From assembly GCF_017115025.1 (NCBI RefSeq), contig NZ_JABXKM010000346.1:1-41098 (forward strand): DNA of 41,098 bases, written 5' to 3'. Position 1 is the first letter of the stretch, and each line of letters opens with the position of its first letter. This document shows, piece by piece, positions 26,347 through 36,530 of this stretch. Both the position numbers and the translations under genes were made by a program. Origin of the DNA: Nostoc sp. NOS(2021). GTDB lineage: Bacteria; Cyanobacteriota; Cyanobacteriia; Cyanobacteriales; Nostocaceae. Under the pieces are notes generated by a model. It did not search any database. It was not told the DNA's origin and saw nothing but the letters and a program-made list of their open reading frames with translations.

Positions 26347-27090
26347 TTAGGCTTCTGGTTCAATGCCGAGCGATCGCAATTGGGCAATTAAGCGATCGGC
26401 TCTTTGTCTTTCCTGTTCAGCCCGTTGGGATTCTCGATCAGCTCTCTCCTCACCAGTTAATAACAAATTACCCTGCAAATCCCACCAACGTAACCAGGGC
26501 AATTGAGCGTTTTGATATTCTCCTTGCCATAAACCTAACTCAACTCCCAAGCGGGTAATTGGATAATGTCCGCGCTCATTTGCTGCTAATAACTGATATT
26601 GTCCACCAATTAATTTATAAACTTCTACACTGGCTTTATTCACTTCATAAATGCCATAATAAGCCGGATGAATTACTTGCTCATAAATCCAAAATTTGCC
26701 CTGCCAAGGGGTTTTATCTCGTTCTTCACTACCATCCCCAGAAACAAATTCCAAGGCAATCAAAGGGGCAATAAATTCTCGCCACAGTACATAAGACCTT
26801 CGTGTTTGCCCATCGAGTAAGGGCGGTACATTTCCTACATAAAACCAATCTGGTGCTTCTGCTCCTCGTTCTGGCGGGTCTGTCAAACGCCAGTAAATAC
26901 CTAAGTCCTGACCTATACAATATTGACCTTCAGGATGTAACTGTTTGAGGACAGGTGTAATCGAGTCAGTGAGTAAGATGCTTTGGGGATGCTCTTGCCA
27001 ATTTTTCACGAAAGTACCATCAGAGTCTGGTAGCTGCGTATGGTCGGGGAAAGGAGTGAGGGCGGTGGATGGGTCGGTTGCAGAGGTCAT
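26347..27090 (-). CDS. Uma2-family (DUF820) protein, paralogue 2
   Basis: This 247-residue product is closely related to that of the gene at 23498-24199, and the similarity extends into the upstream sequence (both have a TTTTTTAGTTTAGC-type motif about 40 bases before the start). Same core: APDWFYVG, IALEFVSGDGSEERDKTPW, WIYEQVIHPAYYGIYEVNKA. The difference is at the C-terminus, where an extra ADRESQRAEQERQR segment lengthens the coiled coil, so the tail has been extended by repeat addition. Role unknown. Confidence 0.88.
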   Translation of the reverse strand: MTSATDPSTALTPFPDHTQLPDSDGTFVKNWQEHPQSILLTDSITPVLKQLHPEGQYCIGQDLGIYWRLTDPPERGAEAPDWFYVGNVPPLLDGQTRRSYVLWREFIAPLIALEFVSGDGSEERDKTPWQGKFWIYEQVIHPAYYGIYEVNKASVEVYKLIGGQYQLLAANERGHYPITRLGVELGLWQGEYQNAQLPWLRWWDLQGNLLLTGEERADRESQRAEQERQRADRLIAQLRSLGIEPEA

Positions 27091-27249
27091 AGGGCTGTCC
27101 TCGCGCTGGGGTGAAGTTTATTTTTTAGTTTAGCTTGCGTAGTTAACCAAGTTTTACTCACAGCTTGGTCTGTATAAGATAGAGATAATCTTTCGGGATA
27201 ATTACGAATTGGAGCAAAGCGACTTTACGAGCCTCACTCCCGACTAATC

Positions 27250-28536
27250 TCAAAGTACACGCAGTATGCTAGGAATGCTTTCGATCGCTGACAAATTCCG
27301 AATTTCTGCTAAAGCTTGCCGAAAGTTGCCTTCCCGCACATCATGGGTAACAACCACAATCTCTGCTAGTTCCCCTTGAAAGCCAGTTTGGACAATTGAC
27401 TCTAAGCTAACGCCATAGTTACCAAAGCAAGTACCCAATTTACCGATAACTCCAGGTTGGTCATTGGTGAGAAAACGGGCGTAAAACCGAGTTATCAGTT
27501 CTGCCATCGGTGCAATTTGGCAGTATTCTTGATGTCCACAAGCTAATAAGGGATTTGCAACTGCTGTATTGGTTTTCAGGACAGCAACTAAATTCAAAAT
27601 ATCTGATGTAACAGCACTGGCGGTTGCACCAGCACCAGCACCGGGGCCAAAAAACATTACTTGCCCGATGGGTTCTCCTTCGACAAGAATGGCATTGTAA
27701 ACGCCGTTGATGCTAGCCAAAGGGTGGGCTTGAGGCACTAAGGTAGGATGAACTCTGACGGAGAGGGGGGATGAGGGAGTATTACGTTTAGCGATCGCTA
27801 ACAATTTAATTACAAATCCTAATTTTTCGGCGTAAGCAATATCTGTTTTGCTCACTTGCCGAATCCCCTCAGTATAAACATCTTGTAGGTTGATGCGTCC
27901 ACCAAAGCCTAATGATGCGAGGATGGCAATTTTATCGGCTGCGTCTAAACCATCGACATCAGCTGTCGGGTCAGCCTCAGCATAACCCAATCGCTGGGCA
28001 TCAGCTAAGACATCATTGAAGTTGCTGCCTTCTGTTTGCATCCTCGTCAGGATGTAGTTAGTTGTACCGTTCACGATGCCTGTTATGGTGTGAATGCGGT
28101 TAACACTTAAAGACTGCTTCAGGGGTTGAATCACCGGAATTCCACCACCCACAGAGGCTTCTAGCATCACGTATACACCGGCTTGATTGGCAGTTGTGAA
28201 AATTTCTGCCCCAAAGCGGGCGATCGCTGCTTTATTGGCGGTGACTACGTGCTTACCATTACTTAAAGCTTTGAGGATGAGCGATCGCGCCGGCTCCAGT
28301 CCGCCCATCACCTCGACAACTATATCTACCGCCGGATCGTTGACAATAGCTTCTAAATCTGTAGTTAATACTTCCGTAGACAATTCTACTGCACGGGGTT
28401 TATCGAGCGATCGCACTCCCACCCGATAGATTTCTATCTCTTGCAACAACGGGTGACGCCCAGCCCTATCTTGCAACAACTGCACTGTTCCCGTTCCCAC
28501 GGTGCCTAATCCCAGTATTCCTAGTTTCACACCCAC
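27250..28536 (-). CDS. hom: Homoserine dehydrogenase
   Basis: The enzyme reduces L-aspartate-4-semialdehyde to homoserine, the branch to threonine and methionine. The N-terminal Rossmann motif is GILGLGTVGTGTVQLL, the substrate domain has ANKAAIARFG and GTTNYILTRM, the conserved segment LGYAEADPTADVDGLDAADK is present, and a C-terminal ACT domain (about 340-428) suggests feedback control by threonine. The reading frame is open to a TTG at 28566, but the family N-terminus (MGVKLGILGLG) favours the GTG at 28536, giving 428 residues. No good Shine-Dalgarno sequence helps to decide. The gene lies downstream of petH on the same strand, with a repeat-filled spacer. Confidence 0.95.
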   Translation of the reverse strand: MGVKLGILGLGTVGTGTVQLLQDRAGRHPLLQEIEIYRVGVRSLDKPRAVELSTEVLTTDLEAIVNDPAVDIVVEVMGGLEPARSLILKALSNGKHVVTANKAAIARFGAEIFTTANQAGVYVMLEASVGGGIPVIQPLKQSLSVNRIHTITGIVNGTTNYILTRMQTEGSNFNDVLADAQRLGYAEADPTADVDGLDAADKIAILASLGFGGRINLQDVYTEGIRQVSKTDIAYAEKLGFVIKLLAIAKRNTPSSPLSVRVHPTLVPQAHPLASINGVYNAILVEGEPIGQVMFFGPGAGAGATASAVTSDILNLVAVLKTNTAVANPLLACGHQEYCQIAPMAELITRFYARFLTNDQPGVIGKLGTCFGNYGVSLESIVQTGFQGELAEIVVVTHDVREGNFRQALAEIRNLSAIESIPSILRVL

Positions 28537-28566
28537 AATTTTTGCACCCAATTTCACCAATAACAA

Positions 28567-28742
28567 TTGTAGGTAGAGCGTTTGCCCTACCTACTGATTA
28601 TCCTGCTTCCTTTGTCATTTTGTCATTTGTCATTTGTCCTTCGTCCTTCGTCCTCTGTCTAAAACTAATACTTCTCTACGAGAGGCTACGCCAACGACTT
28701 CGCTCAGTACAAGTGACTAATGACTAATGACTAATGACTAAC
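28567..28742. repeat. Repeat-filled spacer between petH and hom
   Basis: Heptamers TCATTTG and TCCTTCG are at 28617-28656 and GACTAAT units at 28711-28740, and between them lies a dyad-rich block (CTACGAGAGGCTACGCCAAC). These are STRR-type and dispersed cyanobacterial repeats. A possible read-through transcript from petH would have to cross it. Confidence 0.75.
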
Positions 28743-30512
<1,770 letters not shown>

Positions 30513-31751
30513 ATGTACAAAGCCTTTTTAGTTAGAATTTATCCCACCGATGAGCAAGAATCATACCTTGCACAATGTTTTGGCAATACTCGCTGGTTGT
30601 GGAATTATATGCTTAATGCCACAACTACTGCCTATAAAGACACAGGGAAAGGTCTTTCTAAGGCTACAATGGACAAATTTTTGCCGGGATTGAAAAAGGA
30701 ATATGAATGGTTAGGACTTGCCTACAGCCAAGTGTTGCAGCGAGTAACCTTCAATCTTTCAAGTGCGTTTGTCAATTTTTTTGAGGGACGTGCCAAATTT
30801 CCTAATTTCAAGTGCAAGCATGGTAAACAATCGATTCAATATCCCCAAAACGTTAAATTAATACCAAAAGACTCTGTAATTAAGTTTCCTGGTAACTTGG
30901 GGATAGTTAAAGCCGTGTTTCATCGAGAGCTACCCGATGCCAAATTCACAACTGTAACAATATCAAGAAATGCTGACGGTAGATACCATGCTTCTATTAT
31001 TTTTAACCAGGATGATAAACCAGTAGTAGCAAGAAGAGATGCTATTGGTATTGACTTGGGATTAAAAAACTTTGCTATAACCTCCGAAGGGTCAAAGTAT
31101 GACCTTCCCAAAAAACAATTAGCTTCTTTAGAAAAGAATAGAAAACGCAAACAAAAGAAGTTAGCTAAAAAGACCGATAAAACGTCTAAAAAACGTCGCA
31201 AAGCTAAACGAATAGTAGCTAAAGTTTCTAGCAAAATAGCTAGAGTAAGAGTTGATTTTCTGCACAAGCTATCTCGCAAAATAGCATCCGAAAACCAAGT
31301 TATTTGTGTAGAAGATATGTTTGTAAAAAACATGGTTAAAAACCCTAATCTGGCAAAGGCTATATGTTACCAAGATTGGGGGATGTTTTTAACTATGCTT
31401 AAATACAAAGCTGATAAATTTGGACACACCTATCAAGAAATAGGTCGTTTCTTCCCATCATCTCAACTTTGTAGCGAGACCCTACAACCAATCCCGATGC
31501 TACAGAATGGTTATGATTCATTGGGTGTAAGATTTGTAGATTGTCCTCACTGCCAGAGACAGCATGATAGAGACATCAATACTGCGATAAATATTAGAAA
31601 TGAAGGATTGCGATTATGGGCGTTAGGAACTAGCGCTTCTGCCCTTGGAGGGGATGTAAGACCGAAGTCATCAGGACGTAAAAAATCTATGACGACAGAG
31701 GCAATCCCCCGTGAATTGGGAAGCCTACAATGTACCGCAAGGTCAGTGTAG
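30513..31751 (+). mobile_element. tnpB: TnpB (IS200/IS605-type, IS1341-like) without TnpA; zinc finger damaged
   Basis: The 412-residue product is a TnpB RNA-guided nuclease of the kind ancestral to Cas12. The N-terminal helix-turn-helix-like part (MYKAFLVRIYPTDEQESYLA) is followed by the RuvC-like core with Asp181 (GIDLGLKNFA), Glu267 (ICVEDM) and the last Asp near 354 (HDRDINTA). The zinc ribbon should have two CxxC pairs. The second is present (Cys344, Cys347), but the first reads Cys320-Ser-Glu-Thr, so one ligand is lost. No TnpA transposase lies beside it, so it is either a solo element mobilised in trans or a remnant. It sits between the divergent genes petH and prk. Confidence 0.88.
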
Positions 31752-31760
31752 GTAGTTCAC
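31640..31760 (+). ncRNA. Predicted omega RNA / right end of the TnpB element
   Basis: In this family the guide RNA scaffold overlaps the 3' end of tnpB and ends at the element's right boundary. Here CCTACA near 31726-31731 pairs with TGTAGG near 31747-31752, and the sequence ends GTAGTTCAC at 31752-31760, which resembles known right ends. The guide would then start at 31761. The 5' limit is a guess. Confidence 0.45.
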
Positions 31761-31950
31761 AGCCAATAATTTGACTAATGCAAGTTGTTGACTCATTCGT
31801 TGGATAGATTTTAGCTTTGAATATCTGAAGCATTGTCAAGCAGGAATTACAATTTAGGAAGGACAAAGAATTCGCTGCCAGAATAAATTATACCTTATAG
31901 ACTTGATTATATAGAGTCACAACTAGGAGAATGACAGCGCTGCAACACTT

Positions 31951-31974
31951 ATGGGGATGCTGATCCCCATTTTT
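31951..31974 (+). terminator. Rho-independent terminator, orphan
   Basis: A perfect 8-bp stem ATGGGGAT-GCTG-ATCCCCAT (31951-31970) is followed by TTTT. It is 200 bases after the tnpB stop and about 300 before prk. It may stop read-through from the TnpB element into prk, or end a short transcript that starts in 31761-31940. Confidence 0.75.
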
Positions 31975-32278
31975 AAATTAACAACTAAATCAACAAAATC
32001 ATTGATGAACCACGCTAATTCTTCTTGAGGGCAAATCTTGTATGGGATACCCCCTTCTGTTAAAATCAAATATACCACTAGGATTAAATACTTACCGGCA
32101 CCAAAATTCAGGCTAGTCCGACGAGTAGCAACTTATTACTTTGTTGTCTACCCGTTTGGTGTCTTATAGCAGTGCTGGGTAGCAAGAACGCAGGATAAAC
32201 CAAAGGGGTAAACTCCTGGCTTCAAAATCTGCTGTGTGAAAAATTATTGACACAACTTTAGCATTTTAGAGGAGATTT
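31975..32278 (+). promoter_or_regulatory. prk leader region
   Basis: No gene is seen. CTACCC at 32148-32153 and GGGTAG at 32177-32182 form a dyad with a 23-base loop that could fold in the leader. The strong ribosome-binding sequence GAGGAGAT at 32269-32276 is just ahead of the prk ATG. Promoter elements are not clear by eye. Confidence 0.4.
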
Positions 32279-33283
32279 ATGACAAATAAGCCGGAACGCG
32301 TGGTACTGATTGGAGTAGCCGGAGACTCTGGGTGCGGTAAATCTACGTTTTTGCGTCGTTTGATAGATTTGTTTGGTGAAGATTTAATGACAGTCATCTG
32401 CTTAGATGATTATCACTCGCTGGATCGCAAACAGCGCAAAGAAACCGGGATAACGGCACTAGACCCCAGAGCGAACAATTTTGACCTGATGTATGAGCAA
32501 ATTAAAGCGCTCAAAAATGGTCAAGGCATTGATAAGCCGATTTACAACCACGAAACTGGCTTGCTTGATCCGCCAGAGCGGGTGGAGGCGAATCACATTA
32601 TAGTTGTTGAAGGGCTGCATCCTTTGTATGATGAGCGGGTGCGATCGCTAATCGACTTTAGTGTTTATTTTGACATTAGCGATGAAGTCAAAATTGCCTG
32701 GAAAATCCAGCGAGATATGGCTGAACGCGGTCATCGCTACGAAGATGTCTTAGCGCAAATCAATTCCCGCAAACCTGACTTTGAAAAGTTTATCGAACCA
32801 CAAAGAGAATTTGCCGATGTGGTTCTCCAGGTATTGCCCACGAACTTGATCAAAAACGACACCGAGCGTAGAGTCTTAAGGGTACGTATGCTCCAACGGG
32901 AAGGTAAGGAAGGCTTTGAGCCAACCTACCTGTTTGATGAAGGCTCAACAATTAATTGGACTCCCTGTGGACGCAAGCTGACCTGTTCTTATCCTGGTAT
33001 GCAACTGTACTATGGTTCAGATGTTTACTACGGCCGCTATGTCTCAGTACTAGAGGTGGATGGTCAATTTGACAACTTGGAAGAAGTAATTTATATCGAA
33101 ACCCATCTCAGCAATACATCCACTAAATATCAGGGTGAATTGACTCACTTGTTACTCCAGCACCGCGAGTATCCAGGTTCCAATAATGGTACTGGTTTCT
33201 TCCAAGTGCTTACAGGTTTGAAAATGCGTGCTGCCTATGAGCGGTTGACAGCTACGGAAGCAAAGTTAGCGGTTCAGGTTTAA
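32279..33283 (+). CDS. prk: Phosphoribulokinase
   Basis: PRK phosphorylates ribulose-5-phosphate to RuBP, the Rubisco substrate. The 334-residue length is normal. The P-loop is GDSGCGKST at 15-23, and Cys19 and Cys41 are the redox pair that turns the enzyme off in the dark. A second Cys pair is in WTPCGRKLTC (about 224-233). Other marks are DDYHSLDR, EGLHPLYDERVR and KIQRDMAERGHRYE. The CP12/GAPDH-binding mode known for cyanobacterial PRK is therefore possible. The start has a strong Shine-Dalgarno sequence and a rho-independent terminator follows, so prk is probably a single-gene transcript. Confidence 0.97.
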   Translation: MTNKPERVVLIGVAGDSGCGKSTFLRRLIDLFGEDLMTVICLDDYHSLDRKQRKETGITALDPRANNFDLMYEQIKALKNGQGIDKPIYNHETGLLDPPERVEANHIIVVEGLHPLYDERVRSLIDFSVYFDISDEVKIAWKIQRDMAERGHRYEDVLAQINSRKPDFEKFIEPQREFADVVLQVLPTNLIKNDTERRVLRVRMLQREGKEGFEPTYLFDEGSTINWTPCGRKLTCSYPGMQLYYGSDVYYGRYVSVLEVDGQFDNLEEVIYIETHLSNTSTKYQGELTHLLLQHREYPGSNNGTGFFQVLTGLKMRAAYERLTATEAKLAVQV

Positions 33284-33311
33284 AAGCAGCAGTGTTTGTG
33301 TCAAAGTTTGT

Positions 33312-33341
33312 GGGGGCGCTTCTGGGCGTCCCCCTTTTTTT
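33312..33341 (+). terminator. Rho-independent terminator of prk
   Basis: GGGGGCGC at 33312-33319 pairs with GCGTCCCC around 33326-33333, followed by TTTTTTT at 33335-33341. It lies about 30 bases after the prk stop codon. Confidence 0.92.
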
Positions 33342-33549
33342 GTGTTATTAAATACATTCTATTCACAAAATAATTAGCATAAATTTATCTTCTTTACAGA
33401 TACTTACCTTATAGCTAGTAGTTTTTATCAATATTAAGAAGATCCTAACTACTGAAGTATAAATATTGTTATGATTTCATAAATTAGGTAGTTGAACTAA
33501 ATACCCACATTTAGTCAGCGAAAAAAACTCAAGTCAGGAGGAATTACCT

Positions 33550-34824
33550 TTGTCTCGTCGATATCTATTTACCTCCGAGTCAGTCACCGAAGGTCATCCA
33601 GATAAAATCTGCGATCAGATTTCTGATACCATTCTGGATGCCTTACTGACACAAGACCCCAGCAGCCGTGTTGCTGCTGAAGTAGTAGTTAACACTGGTT
33701 TGGTGCTAATCACTGGTGAAATAACCACCAAAGCCAATGTAAATTTCGTCAATCTCGCTCGTAAAAAAATTGCCGAAATTGGCTATACCAATGCTGATAA
33801 TGGCTTTTCTGCTAACAGCACCAGCGTTCTGCTGGCTTTAGACGAACAATCACCCGATATTGCCCAAGGCGTTAACACCGCCCACGAAAGCCGCGAGCAA
33901 GATAGTGATGAACTATTCGACAAAATTGGTGCGGGCGACCAAGGTATAATGTTCGGCTTTGCCAGCAACGAAACACCAGAACTGATGCCCTTACCCATCA
34001 GTCTTGCCCACCGTATTGCTCGTCGATTGGCAGCAGTCCGCAAAACTGGTGAACTACCATACCTGCGTCCTGACGGCAAAACCCAAGTAACTGTGGCTTA
34101 CGAAGACGGGCGCCCAGTAGGCATTGATACTATCCTGATTTCCACCCAGCATACAGCCAGTATTGGGGAAATCACAGATGAGGCGGCGGTACAAGCCAAA
34201 ATTAAACAAGACCTCTGGTCAGCAGTGGTCGAACCTGTTTTTGGCGACATTGACGTTAAGCCTAATCAGGAAACACGTTTTTTAGTCAACCCCACTGGCA
34301 AATTTGTCGTTGGTGGCCCTCAGGGAGACTCTGGTTTGACAGGACGGAAAATAATCGTTGACACCTACGGTGGTTATTCCCGGCATGGTGGCGGCGCTTT
34401 TTCTGGCAAAGACCCCACGAAGGTAGACCGCTCTGCTGCCTATGCGGCTCGCTATGTAGCGAAAAATATTGTCGCCGCCGGGTTAGCAGACAAAGTTGAA
34501 ATCCAGCTATCTTATGCTATTGGCGTAGCGCGACCAACAAGCATTCTGGTGGATACCTTTGGCACTGGCAAAGTGGATGAAGAAACCTTGCTGGAATTAA
34601 TCAACCAGCACTTTGAACTGCGTCCGGCGGGGATTATCCATACCTTCAACTTACGCAACTTGCCAAGTGAACGAGGCGGACGTTTTTATCAGGACGTCGC
34701 GGCTTACGGTCACTTTGGGCGGACTGATTTAGACTTGCCTTGGGAACAGACCGATAAAGCCGAGTTGTTGAAGCAAGCGGTAAATGAGTCACTTTCGGCA
34801 GCAGTTGCTCAGGCAGTAATTTAG
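33550..34824 (+). CDS. metK: S-adenosylmethionine synthetase
   Basis: MetK makes SAM from methionine and ATP. The 424-residue protein begins with [20 protein letters not shown] (conserved ATP/Met site), has [12 protein letters not shown] (about 131-142), the P-loop-like [21 protein letters not shown] and [19 protein letters not shown]. The start codon is TTG at 33550, preceded by CAGGAGG at good spacing, and the protein begins in step with the family. A stem-loop with a T tract follows at 34861-34905. No clear SAM riboswitch is recognised in the 266-base leader. Confidence 0.97.
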   Translation: MSRRYLFTSESVTEGHPDKICDQISDTILDALLTQDPSSRVAAEVVVNTGLVLITGEITTKANVNFVNLARKKIAEIGYTNADNGFSANSTSVLLALDEQSPDIAQGVNTAHESREQDSDELFDKIGAGDQGIMFGFASNETPELMPLPISLAHRIARRLAAVRKTGELPYLRPDGKTQVTVAYEDGRPVGIDTILISTQHTASIGEITDEAAVQAKIKQDLWSAVVEPVFGDIDVKPNQETRFLVNPTGKFVVGGPQGDSGLTGRKIIVDTYGGYSRHGGGAFSGKDPTKVDRSAAYAARYVAKNIVAAGLADKVEIQLSYAIGVARPTSILVDTFGTGKVDEETLLELINQHFELRPAGIIHTFNLRNLPSERGGRFYQDVAAYGHFGRTDLDLPWEQTDKAELLKQAVNESLSAAVAQAVI

Positions 34825-34860
34825 ACTTATACGCTACTGCAAAAACTTAGTTTATCTACG

Positions 34861-34905
34861 TGAGGGTATTGGCAACTTGACAAGTTAGCTATGCCCTCAT
34901 TTTTT
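34861..34905 (+). terminator. Terminator of metK
   Basis: TGAGGG at 34861-34866 pairs with CCCTCA at 34894-34899, then TTTTTT to 34905. The loop contains a second perfect stem, AACTTG-A-CAAGTT, so the whole folds as a nested hairpin. Confidence 0.8.
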
Positions 34906-35103
34906 GCTAACCATAGGATTAACGATTAACAATTCAAAATTGAAGAAAGTTTCAGCGAACTTCAAATCAGAATATTAATAAATGACAGAGCCAGTGACTT
35001 GATTGCTCTTTTCAATCTAAAATGTAAAATCCCAAATTGTGTGACTAAGGAATAAGAATTAAATAACATACAATTAATGTCCCTGGCTTACCTCACCCTC
35101 AAT

Positions 35104-35127
35104 CCCTCTCCGATATATTGGAGAGGG
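35104..35127. repeat. Hairpin of the pyrimidine/purine repeat family
   Basis: CCCTCTCC-gatatatt-GGAGAGGG is a perfect 8-bp stem (9 bp with the flanking T/A pair). The context (accctcaatccctctcc) resembles the blocks at 1-45 and 4520-4660. Confidence 0.7.
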
Positions 35128-35225
35128 AAGCTAGATACAGGATGAACTTTTGCATTTTATTTAATCCACGTTCCTAAGTAAGTCGGCAAGAAAATTTCAA
35201 TGTATGTAAACAAATATAAATTAAC

Positions 35226-35300
35226 GTAGGGTGTGTTAGACGAGAGTACGGCACCATCCAGAATTCAATGTGCCGTACTTTCCGCGCTAACGCACCCTAC
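35226..35300. mobile_element. MITE-like hairpin element, 75 bp
   Basis: The terminal inverted repeats are GTAGGGTGTGTTAG at the left and CTAACGCACCCTAC at the right, with one mismatch. Inside them AGTACGGCAC and GTGCCGTACT are a perfect 10-bp inverted pair around a 15-base centre. The whole can fold into a single long hairpin. From general knowledge, sequences of the form GTAGGGTGTGTTAG...CTAACGCACCCTAC recur in cyanobacterial genomes. It lies between metK and the convergent transporter gene. Confidence 0.85.
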
Positions 35301-35345
35301 AATTTAAATTTCTTAACATAGTTATAGATATTCCCACTTACCTAC

Positions 35346-36530
35346 TTAAATCCAATAATAAGCGAGGATTAGAGTCAGGACAGTTAACGGTAGACCAAAA
35401 CGTAAATGTTCCCAGAATGACAAGTGATAACCAAGTTTTGCAACAGCCTCAGCAACAATTAAATTAGCAACTGAACCTAACAAAGTTAGATTACCTGCCA
35501 ATGTAGAACCTGCTGCTAATAGTAACCAAGTTTTTGTATCTGGATGGGGAAGTAAATGTTGTAATAATAATACGGCTGGAACATTGGAAACTAAATTTGA
35601 AAGCAGAGCAGTAACTCCTAATATACTCAGGGGAGTGTGAACTAAACCGCCAAATAAATTCAATATTCCTAATTTTTGCACTCCAGCAGTCACAATAAAA
35701 AGTCCAGAAAACATCACCAGTAAATCCCAATCTACTTTATTTAAAACTCGTTGCGGTTTGATTCGCCTAGTAATAAACAGTAAACTAGCAGCTATAAGTG
35801 TTGCTTGGGCTGGGGGCATTCCAATTAAGAATGCAATTAATAGTCCTCCGGTTATCAATAGGCTTTTAGTAAGTAACGGTTTAAATATGCGGTAACGCAC
35901 GGGGGCTACACTCGGACAAGACTTAGTTGAACGGACATCAGGATAAAGCCACCACAGTAACCCAATTTGGATCAACAAACTTACTAATGCGATGGGAGTC
36001 AATGCTTTAGCAAAATCGAGATAGCTGATACCAGAGAAGGAACCAATTAGGATATTTTGCGGATTACCACTTAAGGTAGCCACTGAACCCAGATTAGTTG
36101 CTCCCGCCAAGGCAAGTAAGTAAGGAATAGGATTGAGTTTCAAAGTTTGGGTTAAACCGAGAACCAAAGGAGTCAGAATTAGAGCGATGGTATCATTCAG
36201 AAAAAAAGCGGAGAGAATTCCACTGCCAAAAGTTAAAACAATTAGCAAACCCAAAGGGCTGCGGGTAAAGTGTGTAACTGTATCAAGAGTTAGTTGGAAA
36301 AAACCAGCGTAAGCTAAGTTTGTGCTGATTACCATCATGCCAAACAGGAAAATCAGCGTTTTATAGTCTATAGCTTGCCATGCTTCTTTCAGGTCTAATA
36401 CCCCGAATGCCATCAGCAAAGATGCGCCAACTAAAGCAATACTGGCTCGGTTCATCCGCAAACCAGGTAGATATCCTAAACCCAAACCTATATAAGTCAG
36501 CCCAATGATGATGTATCTGAAAAAAATCAT
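35346..36530 (-). CDS. Anion transporter of the ArsB/NhaD (CitMHS-like) superfamily
   Basis: This 394-residue integral membrane protein has about 10-12 helices. Family marks include NLAYAGFFQLTLD, the conserved FFLNDTIALILTPLVLGL (about 111-128), GATNLGSVATLSGNPQNILIG (about 143-163) with the Asn-Pro substrate motif, and a second-half equivalent SNLVSNVPAVLLLQHLL. These are ion-transporter superfamily features. The substrate (arsenite, citrate, sulfate-like anion or Na+/H+) cannot be decided. The start overlaps the stop of the upstream MFS gene by an ATGA, so the two are co-translated. Confidence 0.82.
   Translation of the reverse strand: MIFFRYIIIGLTYIGLGLGYLPGLRMNRASIALVGASLLMAFGVLDLKEAWQAIDYKTLIFLFGMMVISTNLAYAGFFQLTLDTVTHFTRSPLGLLIVLTFGSGILSAFFLNDTIALILTPLVLGLTQTLKLNPIPYLLALAGATNLGSVATLSGNPQNILIGSFSGISYLDFAKALTPIALVSLLIQIGLLWWLYPDVRSTKSCPSVAPVRYRIFKPLLTKSLLITGGLLIAFLIGMPPAQATLIAASLLFITRRIKPQRVLNKVDWDLLVMFSGLFIVTAGVQKLGILNLFGGLVHTPLSILGVTALLSNLVSNVPAVLLLQHLLPHPDTKTWLLLAAGSTLAGNLTLLGSVANLIVAEAVAKLGYHLSFWEHLRFGLPLTVLTLILAYYWI

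Noticed and set aside
26301..26390. Short frame MRELAIAPVTHSPKILG... before the second Uma2 gene
   Set aside because: It is 29 codons, runs antisense into the Uma2 3' end and has no clear ribosome-binding site.
27750..27780. G-rich stretch in hom (ggagaggggggatgaggg) as a frameshift site
   Set aside because: The frame continues normally on both sides with conserved family sequence, so it is only a short variable loop.
33284..33549. SAM riboswitch upstream of metK
   Set aside because: No recognisable SAM-I, SAM-II or SAM/SAH core or terminator/anti-terminator pair could be traced. The only clear stem is the prk terminator.
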